The position numbers and the translations under genes are program-made. A stretch of DNA of 30,912 bases from contig DASXSZ010000096.1 of NCBI GenBank assembly GCA_036505735.1, forward strand, positions 1 to 30,912, given 5' to 3'. The stretch comes from DASUPK01 sp036505735 (GTDB lineage Bacteria; Actinomycetota; Thermoleophilia; Solirubrobacterales; 70-9). The stretch's first letter is position 1; every line of letters starts with the position of its first letter. Positions 14,226 through 20,280 of the stretch are shown here, piece by piece. Below the pieces are notes generated by a model. The model had not been told where the DNA came from. It worked only from the letters and a program-made list of their open reading frames with translations, and made no database searches.

Positions 14226-15295
14226 GCGTCGAGCCCGGCAAGGGGATCCGGACCCCCGGCGTTGAAGACGACGAGGTGGAGGTCGTCATCCACGACGCCC
14301 GTGCGGTCGGAGCCGACGACGACTTCGACCGGTCGCTGAGGCCGCCCCGGCTGGAGGACTTCGTCAACCAGGTACAGGTCACCGAGCAGCTGGGAATCTT
14401 CATCGAGGCGGCCCGCCGGCGGGGCGAGGCGCTCGACCACGTCCTGCTCGCCGGCCCGCCCGGACTCGGGAAGACCTCGCTGGCCCACATCATCACCGCG
14501 GAGCTCGAGGTGCCCATGGTGCAGACGGCCGGACCGGCGCTCGAGCGCAAGGCCGATATCGCCGCGTTCCTGACGGCGCTGGAGCCGGGGAGCGTCTTCT
14601 TCATCGACGAGATCCACCGCCTCGGCCGGGCCGTCGAGGAGACGCTCTATCCCGCGATGGAGGACCGTCGGCTGCCGGTTGTCCTGGGGCAGGGAGCGGG
14701 CGCGCGCACGGTGACCCTCGACCTGCCGCCGTTCACGCTGATCGGCGCCACCACGAGGACGGGGCTGCTGACGACGCCGCTCCGGGACCGCTTCGGCGTC
14801 TGTCACCGCCTCGAGCACTACGAGGCGGCTGACCTGAGGCAGATCGTGCTGCGCTCGGCGGGGATCCTCGGCATCGAGGTGGACGCGGAGGGGGCGGAGG
14901 AGATCGCCGGGCGGGCGCGCGGGACTCCTCGAGTCGCCAATCGGCTGCTCCGGAGGGTCCGCGACTTCGCCGAGGTCAAGGGCCGCGGCCGCGTCGATCG
15001 CGATCTCGCCTCCGACGCGCTCGAGATGCTCGAGGTCGACCGCGCCGGCCTTGATCGCCACGACCGCCAGCTCCTCGTGATGATGGCGTCGAAGTTCGGT
15101 GGAGGGCCGGTTGGCCTCTCGACGCTCTCCGTCGCGATCGGCGAGGAGGCGGACACGATCGAGGACGTCTTCGAGCCCTACCTCCTCCAGCAGGGGCTGA
15201 TCAAGCGGACCCCCCGCGGGCGGGTACTCACCGAGAGGGCCTACGAGCACCTCGGGCTGCCGGTCCCCAGCGGCCACCAGGCCGGCCTACTCTGA
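14222..15295 (+). CDS. ruvB: Holliday junction branch-migration ATPase RuvB
   Basis: RuvB is the AAA+ motor of branch migration. In the 357-residue protein Walker A is GPPGLGKTS (78-86), Walker B FFIDEIHRL (126-134), sensor 1 GATTRTG (175-181), and the arginine-finger region LRDRFG (187-192). The C-terminal winged helix ends in RGRVLTERAYEHLG. It has an acidic N-terminal extension of about 35 residues before the usual FDRSLRPPRLEDF start, commonly seen in actinobacterial RuvB. The ATG overlaps ruvA by 4 nt. Confidence 0.98.
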   Translation: MSVEPGKGIRTPGVEDDEVEVVIHDARAVGADDDFDRSLRPPRLEDFVNQVQVTEQLGIFIEAARRRGEALDHVLLAGPPGLGKTSLAHIITAELEVPMVQTAGPALERKADIAAFLTALEPGSVFFIDEIHRLGRAVEETLYPAMEDRRLPVVLGQGAGARTVTLDLPPFTLIGATTRTGLLTTPLRDRFGVCHRLEHYEAADLRQIVLRSAGILGIEVDAEGAEEIAGRARGTPRVANRLLRRVRDFAEVKGRGRVDRDLASDALEMLEVDRAGLDRHDRQLLVMMASKFGGGPVGLSTLSVAIGEEADTIEDVFEPYLLQQGLIKRTPRGRVLTERAYEHLGLPVPSGHQAGLL

Positions 15296-15378
15296 GCGAG
15301 GGGCAAAGCCCCGAGCGGTTATGGGGGCCGGGCGCTCGTGGCCGCGATCTGATGGCGAAGCCGCGCTCAGGCGTCGGC

Positions 15379-15384
15379 TAGCCT
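15379..15384 (+). promoter_or_regulatory. -10-like box TAGCCT
   Basis: TAGCCT ends 10 nt before the ATG at 15395. A weak AGGA lies just before the ATG, so this start may be either leaderless or have a very short leader. Confidence 0.3.
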
Positions 15385-15394
15385 TTCGGCAGGA

Positions 15395-15880
15395 ATGCCG
15401 TACTTCATCTGTCCGAACTGCGGGAATAGGGAACTGAGCGCGGAGCGCACGGCGGGGTTCTCCACCCGCCCCAAGGGGTGCTCGAAGTGCGGCTTCGGCT
15501 TCCTCTTTGAGCTGCTCGACGACTACATGCCGGCGCCGGGCGCGGCCTTCTTCACCTGCGACCAGGACGGCAAGGTCCTCGACCTCGGCAAGGGAGCCTT
15601 CGAGCTCACGGGCCTCAAGGATGAGCAGGTGATCGGCCGCCCGGTCCGGGAGGTGCTCGGGCTGGAGTGGATCGACAAGGGGGAAGGCGGGGAGACAGCC
15701 GACACCGACGGCGATGGTGAGACGGACCCGATCGAGACCACCCTGGAATGGGGGGTCCGCTCGTTGGGCAAGAAGGTGGCCGTCAAAGCCGAGGGAGACC
15801 TGCCGACCGAGGCGGTCGCCGATGTCTTCCCGGCCTATGACGACGACGGTGGCCTCTTGCTCGTCCTGACGCCGGAGTAG
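15395..15880 (+). CDS. Zinc-ribbon plus PAS-domain protein
   Basis: This is a 161-residue protein. Residues 1-33 make a zinc ribbon (CPNC and CSKC pairs). Residues from about 47 form a PAS-like domain (APGAAFFTCDQDGKVLDLGK, then FELTGLKDEQVIGRPVREVL), interrupted by an acidic Asp/Gly/Glu-rich insert at about 93-112, and closed by a strand ending LLVLTP. There is no kinase, HTH or output domain, so it could be a small sensor or adaptor. It occupies the place between ruvB and secDF where yajC often lies, but shows no membrane helix and is not YajC. Function unknown. Confidence 0.75.
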   Translation: MPYFICPNCGNRELSAERTAGFSTRPKGCSKCGFGFLFELLDDYMPAPGAAFFTCDQDGKVLDLGKGAFELTGLKDEQVIGRPVREVLGLEWIDKGEGGETADTDGDGETDPIETTLEWGVRSLGKKVAVKAEGDLPTEAVADVFPAYDDDGGLLLVLTPE

Positions 15881-15883
15881 ACG

Positions 15884-15908
15884 CGGCGGCTCTTTTTTTT
15901 GGCCGCCG
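15884..15908 (+). terminator. Hairpin with a T-tract in its loop
   Basis: CGGCGGC (15884-15890) pairs with GCCGCCG (15902-15908). The loop holds eight T in a row (15893-15900) rather than following the stem. A second, overlapping inverted repeat (GGCCG at 15901-15905 with CGGCC at 15915-15919) follows. It may still end transcription just after the PAS gene. Confidence 0.45.
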
Positions 15909-15965
15909 AATATGTCGGCCCTCCGCTGTGTTGCAATGTTGGGCGGACACCTCGCCTCAGACCGC

Positions 15966-15971
15966 TAGCGT
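15966..15971 (+). promoter_or_regulatory. -10-like box TAGCGT before secDF
   Basis: TAGCGT lies 15 nt before the GTG at 15987, consistent with a leader of only a few bases. No Shine-Dalgarno is visible. Confidence 0.3.
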
Positions 15972-15986
15972 GACCCCCTCAAAGCC

Positions 15987-18974
15987 GTGAGCAACCGCCG
16001 TCGCAACATCTTCATCCTCGCGTTCGTCGCCCTGCTGGTCATCGGATCGGGGATCGTCGTCGCCAGCAAGAAGACGACGCTGGGCCTCGACCTGAAGGGC
16101 GGCACCGAGTTGATCTTCCAGGCTCGGCCGACCCCGCAGAACCCGTCGATCGACGGGTCGGACATCGACCGGGCGATCGAGATCATCCGCAAGCGGACCG
16201 ACGCGTTCGGAGTCTCCGAGCCTGAGATCTCGCGGGTCGGCTCGGACTCGATCCGGGTCGGGCTGCCCGATGTGAGCAACGCCACGACGGCCAGCCAGCA
16301 GGTCGGCCAGACCGCGCAGCTGTACTTCTACGACTGGGAGCCGAACGTCATCCCCAACCCGGCGAAGACCAACGTGCCGCGCAGCGAGTCCACGTTCGGC
16401 CGTCTCTACGACGCCGTCAAGCTTGCCTCCCAGCAGCAGCCGAACTGCTTCGAGAACAAGTGCACCACCGCGGGGCCGCGCTACTACCTGTTCAACTCGC
16501 AGACGCATCAATACATCGCGGGCCCAACCGAGACGCCGAAGGACCTCTTCTCCGAGTTGCCCGGCCAGAAGCGGCCGCCGAACTCGGAGATCCTCACCGT
16601 CCCGCAGGGCACCGTGGTGGTCGAGAAGGAGGGTCTCAACGGCAACGCCGCGCCGGACAACCCGAACGATCCCAGCGCCGAGTGGTTCGTGATCAGGGAC
16701 CGGCCGGCGCTCTCGGGAACCGACATCACAGACCCGAAGCCGAGCTTCGATCAATTCGATCAGCCGATCGTCACCTTCAACTTCACCGACACGGGCCGCA
16801 CGGAGTTCTCCGACGTCACCAAGGCGATCGCCCAGCGCGGCCTCCAGAACGCGCCGCCTGGGGTGGCCGGGAACTCCCAGCTCGCCGACCAGTACTCCGG
16901 CCACTTCGCGATCGTCCTCGACCAGCAGATCAAGTCGCGGCCGATCGTCAACTTCGTCGAGAACCCGAACGGGATCGACGGGCGGACAGGCGCCGAGATC
17001 AATGGGCTGAGCCTGGACGAGTCCCAGAACCTGGCCAAGATCCTCCAGTTCGGCGCCCTGCCGGTCGATCTCACGCAGATCTCGAGCTCGACAGTCTCCG
17101 CGACGCTCGGCCAGCAGGCCCTCGACCAGGGGCTGAAGGCCGGGATCGTCGGCCTGATCCTGGTCTGCCTCTTCCTGCTCGTCTACTACCGGTTCCTGGG
17201 CTTCGTCGCGGTTGTCGGGCTCGCGATCTACGGCCTGCTCTTCTTCGCCCTGATCAAGCTGATCCCGATCACCCTGACGCTCCCGGGGATCGCCGGACTG
17301 ATCCTGACGATCGGGGTGGCGGCCGACGCCAACATCGTGATCTTCGAGCGCATCAAGGAGGAGGCGAGGGGCGGCAAATCGATGCTGAGCGCGATCTCCG
17401 CGGGCTACCGCCGCGGCATCGCCACGATCGTCGACGCGAACGTGATCACGCTGATCACGGCGTTCATCCTCTTCGCGCTGGCCACCGCCAACGTGAAGGG
17501 ATTCGCGTTCACCCTCGGCGTCGGCACGATCGCGTCGCTGTTCACTGCCGTGGTCTTCACCCAGGCCTTCCTCGGGCTGTTCGGCCGGGCCCATTTCCTG
17601 CGCTCGCCCGCGGCGCTCGGGGCGCGCGAGCAGCGCTTCAAGTGGCGCTTCGACTTCAGCAAGGCGAGCAGATACTTCTTCACGCTCTCCGGCTGCATCC
17701 TGCTGATCGGCGCGATCTCCTTCGCGACCAAGCAGCTCAACCTCGGCATCGACTTCGAGGGCGGCAGCCGGATCACGGTCGGGCTGCAGCAGGCCGCGAG
17801 CGTGAACGACGTCCGCTCGACGGTGGATTCCGCCGGAATCAGCGACGCGGAGATCACGAAGGCGACGAACAAGCAGCTGGGGACGAATGTCTTCGAGATC
17901 GACTCGAAGGCGAGTCCCGAGGAGATCCAGGGCGTCCAGCCCGCGCTCCAGTCGAAGTACGGGATCGTGCCGAACGGGTTCAACTCGACCACCGTGGGCC
18001 CGACCTTCGGGCAGCAGGTGGCGAGGAGCGCGATCGAGGCGATCATCTTCTCGCTGCTGGTGATCTGCGCCTACGTCGCGTTCCGGTTCGAGCCGAAGTA
18101 CGCGGTGCCGGTGATCATCGCCCTGATCCACGACATCCTGATCACGGGAGGCGTCTACTCGCTGACGGGGAGGGAGGTGACCAGCGGCACCGTCGCCGCG
18201 TTCCTGACCATCCTCGGGTACTCGCTCTACGACACGGTGATCGTCTTCGACCGAATACGCGAGAACGTCCCACGGCTGCCGCGGGCGACCTTCTCCCAGA
18301 TCGTCAACCGGTCCATGAGCGAGGTTCTCACCCGGTCGCTGATCACCGGTCTGGCGAGCGTCTTCCTGGTCACGGTGCTGTTCATCTTCGGCGGTGCGAC
18401 CCTGAAGGACTTCGCCTTCGCGATGATGGTGGGCCTCGCATCCGGTACGTACTCGTCGATCTTCATCGCCTCGCCCGTCCTTACCCATTGGAAGGAGCGT
18501 GAGCCGGCCTACCGCCGCCGCCGTGAGCGGATCGCGGAGCAGATGCGCGGAGTGGTGCCCGCCTTCCCCGAGGACAACGTGATCGCCCGCGTCGAGGGCG
18601 GCCCCGAGGAGGAGGAAGAGGCTGCAAGGGAGCCGGTGGCGCCCGCCGCCCCGGCGCCGAGCCGATCCCAGGTGCCCGGAGTCGTCCCTGAGCCACCCGG
18701 TCCGGTCGCCCCACCGCCGGCGCCAACTGAGCGGCCCGAGGCGCCCACGCCCGTCGGCGCGCCGAGCCGCCGCGACCCCGGCCCCGACGGGGGCGACGGC
18801 GCGACGGGAGACGGTGCCGACGGGGAGGCCGCCGCAGACGGCAACGGTGGGGCCGAGCAGCCCGAGCGGCCCGAGCTCAGCGAGGCAAGCGCAGCGGCGC
18901 TCCGGCGCGTCCGCGAGCAGCAGGGGGGTGGCCGCCGGCAGCGGCGCCGCAAGAAGCACGGGAGGAATCGCTGA
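15987..18974 (+). CDS. secDF: Fused protein-export membrane protein SecDF
   Basis: SecDF uses the proton gradient to help pull exported proteins through SecYEG. SecD and SecF are one 995-residue chain. The SecD half (about 1-540) has the first helix, LGLDLKGGTEL near 31-41, a large periplasmic region with an unusually long insert, and the membrane part with GVAADANIVIFERI near 440. The SecF half starts near 551 (WRFDFSKASRYFF), with LGIDFEGGSRI and GYSLYDTVIVFDRIREN near 743. Residues after about 835 form an acidic, Pro/Gly-rich tail ending in a strongly basic cluster (RRQRRRKKHGRNR). The start is GTG at 15987. The stop overlaps the next ATG by 1 nt. Confidence 0.95.
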   Translation: MSNRRRNIFILAFVALLVIGSGIVVASKKTTLGLDLKGGTELIFQARPTPQNPSIDGSDIDRAIEIIRKRTDAFGVSEPEISRVGSDSIRVGLPDVSNATTASQQVGQTAQLYFYDWEPNVIPNPAKTNVPRSESTFGRLYDAVKLASQQQPNCFENKCTTAGPRYYLFNSQTHQYIAGPTETPKDLFSELPGQKRPPNSEILTVPQGTVVVEKEGLNGNAAPDNPNDPSAEWFVIRDRPALSGTDITDPKPSFDQFDQPIVTFNFTDTGRTEFSDVTKAIAQRGLQNAPPGVAGNSQLADQYSGHFAIVLDQQIKSRPIVNFVENPNGIDGRTGAEINGLSLDESQNLAKILQFGALPVDLTQISSSTVSATLGQQALDQGLKAGIVGLILVCLFLLVYYRFLGFVAVVGLAIYGLLFFALIKLIPITLTLPGIAGLILTIGVAADANIVIFERIKEEARGGKSMLSAISAGYRRGIATIVDANVITLITAFILFALATANVKGFAFTLGVGTIASLFTAVVFTQAFLGLFGRAHFLRSPAALGAREQRFKWRFDFSKASRYFFTLSGCILLIGAISFATKQLNLGIDFEGGSRITVGLQQAASVNDVRSTVDSAGISDAEITKATNKQLGTNVFEIDSKASPEEIQGVQPALQSKYGIVPNGFNSTTVGPTFGQQVARSAIEAIIFSLLVICAYVAFRFEPKYAVPVIIALIHDILITGGVYSLTGREVTSGTVAAFLTILGYSLYDTVIVFDRIRENVPRLPRATFSQIVNRSMSEVLTRSLITGLASVFLVTVLFIFGGATLKDFAFAMMVGLASGTYSSIFIASPVLTHWKEREPAYRRRRERIAEQMRGVVPAFPEDNVIARVEGGPEEEEEAAREPVAPAAPAPSRSQVPGVVPEPPGPVAPPPAPTERPEAPTPVGAPSRRDPGPDGGDGATGDGADGEAAADGNGGAEQPERPELSEASAAALRRVREQQGGGRRQRRRKKHGRNR

Positions 18975-19246
18975 TGGCCGCTCTGGTCTGGTTCACGATG
19001 GGCGTCGCGCTCTGGCACTTCACCGTCTTCGTGCCCGACCGCTTCCGCGGCGGCATCGTGGGTGCCTTCCTGGGGGCCGCCGCCGGGGCGATGGTCAGCG
19101 GGGCGATCGCCCAGATCGCGCTTGGCAAGGGGATCGGCGACACGGACCTGGCGACCGCGCTCTATGCGGTGCCGGGCATCCTGCTCGGCCTGGCGATCGT
19201 CTACGCGATCGGCGTGCGAGCGGGCGTCGAGGCGGAGCACATCTAG
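18974..19246 (+). CDS. Small membrane protein coupled to secDF
   Basis: This is a 90-residue protein with three membrane helices (about 2-20, 27-50 and 61-82), Gly/Ala-rich like YeaQ/GlsB-type proteins, though I cannot assign it to them. Its ATG shares one base with the secDF stop (TGATG), which means coupled translation and probably a related membrane location. No catalytic motif. Function unknown. Confidence 0.75.
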   Translation: MAALVWFTMGVALWHFTVFVPDRFRGGIVGAFLGAAAGAMVSGAIAQIALGKGIGDTDLATALYAVPGILLGLAIVYAIGVRAGVEAEHI

Positions 19247-19294
19247 GGCCGACCTCGAGCTCCGCGCCTCCGGGCGGGGGCGAAATCGACGGAG

Positions 19295-19331
19295 TGGCGA
19301 CTTCTTTCCGATATGCGGAAAGAACCCGCCA
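19295..19331 (+). repeat. Palindrome copy 1, at the 5' end of the DUF559 gene
   Basis: A 37-bp inverted repeat with 16-nt arms (left arm TGGCGACTTCTTTCCG) and the 5-nt loop ATATG. 14 of 16 arm positions pair, with mismatches at arm positions 6 and 7. The ATG of the downstream gene (19313) lies in the loop, so in mRNA the start codon would sit on top of a strong hairpin. It is 33/37 identical to copy 2. Confidence 0.85.
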
Positions 19332-20182
19332 ATCACACCCGGGACGCCGCAATCGCAGAGGTGGCGGCTAACCAGCACGGAGTGGTTTCTGCCGCCCAGC
19401 TCAGCGCCGCTGGCTTGCTTCCCAGCCGAATCGCGGATCGAGTCGGCGCCGGCCGCCTACACCGCATTCACCGCGGTGTTTATTCAGTCGGCCACACCAA
19501 CCTCAGCAATGAAGGGAAATGGATGGCAGCTGTGCTCGCCTGTGGCGATGGCGCCGTCCTCAGCCACCGAAGCGCCGCTGCTCTCTGGGGGATCCTTCCG
19601 AGCGGCCGAGGTACCCGACTTCGAAGCGACTCGTCTCACGGGTTGGTCGACGTCAGTGTCCCGGGTGGCGGTGGCCGCGCAAGGCGCAGGGGCATTCAGG
19701 TGCACCGGTCGAAAACGCTCGTGTCCGCCGACTGCACGCGCCGCAAGGGAATCCCGGTCACCAAGCCCGCGCGAACGCTCAAGGACCTCCGGCGCATTCT
19801 CCCCAGCCAGAAGTTCTCAGCCGTCCTGCGGCAGGCGGAGTTTCTCGACCTTCCGATCGGCTGTGCATTTGGCACGGACCACACCCGCAGCGAGCTCGAA
19901 GCGAGATTCCTCGCGCTGTTGCGCCGCCACCGCCTTCCCCAGCCAGAGGTCAATGTTCGAGTCGACCGATTCGTTGTCGATTTCCTCTGGCGCCGCCAGC
20001 GCCTCATCGTGGAGGTTGATGGCTGGGAGTCCCACGGAACCCGCTCGGCGTTCGAGGAAGATCGCGCCCGCGATTCTCGGTTGACGGTCCTCGGGTACGA
20101 CGTGCTGCGTTACACGTGGCGGCGTGTTGAAGAAGACACCGCGGAGGTGGTTCGGGCCGTTCGGGAGCTGCTCCGCCCGTAG
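19313..20182 (+). CDS. AbiEi-type winged helix fused to a DUF559 nuclease domain
   Basis: This is a 289-residue protein. Residues about 10-60 match the winged-helix N-terminal domain of type IV antitoxin AbiEi (IAEVAANQHGVVSAAQLSAA, then RIHRGVYSVG). Residues about 185-288 are a DUF559/Vsr-like PD-(D/E)xK domain: SELEARFLALLRRHRLP, D223 in VVDFLW, E234 and D236 in LIVEVDGWESHG, then DRARDSRLTVLGYDVLRYTW. All expected acidic residues are present, so nuclease activity is plausible. No AbiEii toxin is adjacent. Third codon positions hold visibly more A and T than in neighbours, suggesting transfer. The ATG lies inside palindrome copy 1, and the stop ends 1 nt before copy 2. The in vivo role is unknown. 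Confidence 0.85.
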   Translation: MRKEPANHTRDAAIAEVAANQHGVVSAAQLSAAGLLPSRIADRVGAGRLHRIHRGVYSVGHTNLSNEGKWMAAVLACGDGAVLSHRSAAALWGILPSGRGTRLRSDSSHGLVDVSVPGGGGRARRRGIQVHRSKTLVSADCTRRKGIPVTKPARTLKDLRRILPSQKFSAVLRQAEFLDLPIGCAFGTDHTRSELEARFLALLRRHRLPQPEVNVRVDRFVVDFLWRRQRLIVEVDGWESHGTRSAFEEDRARDSRLTVLGYDVLRYTWRRVEEDTAEVVRAVRELLRP

Positions 20183-20183
20183 C

Positions 20184-20220
20184 TGGCGACTTCTGTCCGA
20201 TATGCAGAAAGAAGTCGCCA
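20184..20220 (+). repeat. Palindrome copy 2, at the 3' end of the DUF559 gene
   Basis: It has the same 37-bp inverted repeat, orientation and ATATG loop as copy 1, with 14 of 16 arm pairs; here the mismatches fall at arm positions 12 and 15. The sequence after it (aattcaca) also resembles that after copy 1 (aatcaca), so the similarity runs slightly past the palindrome. Confidence 0.85.
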
Positions 20221-20268
20221 ATTCACAAGGTCCTACGGCGCCGGGGCGGTTCCGTCGGGGGGCGAACT

Positions 20269-20274
20269 TAGTTT
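20269..20274 (+). promoter_or_regulatory. -10-like box TAGTTT before recJ
   Basis: TAGTTT is followed by six G and then the ATG at 20281. The G-run is not a normal Shine-Dalgarno at this distance, so a leaderless recJ message is likely. Confidence 0.45.
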
Positions 20275-20280
20275 GGGGGG

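Noticed and set aside
15300..15312. Short GGGGC-AAA-GCCCC hairpin after ruvB as a terminator
   Set aside because: Only 5 bp with a 3-nt loop and no T-run; too weak to call.
15957..18959. A 1000-codon open frame antisense to secDF
   Set aside because: Very high GC leaves stop codons rare in the complementary frame. Its translation is Arg/Asp/Val-rich without motifs, while the plus strand has all SecDF motifs.
19313..20182. Complete AbiE toxin-antitoxin system
   Set aside because: No AbiEii nucleotidyltransferase gene lies next to the AbiEi-like gene; the neighbours are a secDF-coupled membrane protein and recJ.
19295..20220. Two palindromes as a CRISPR-like repeat pair
   Set aside because: Only two copies, 850 bp apart with a gene between; no spacers and no cas genes.
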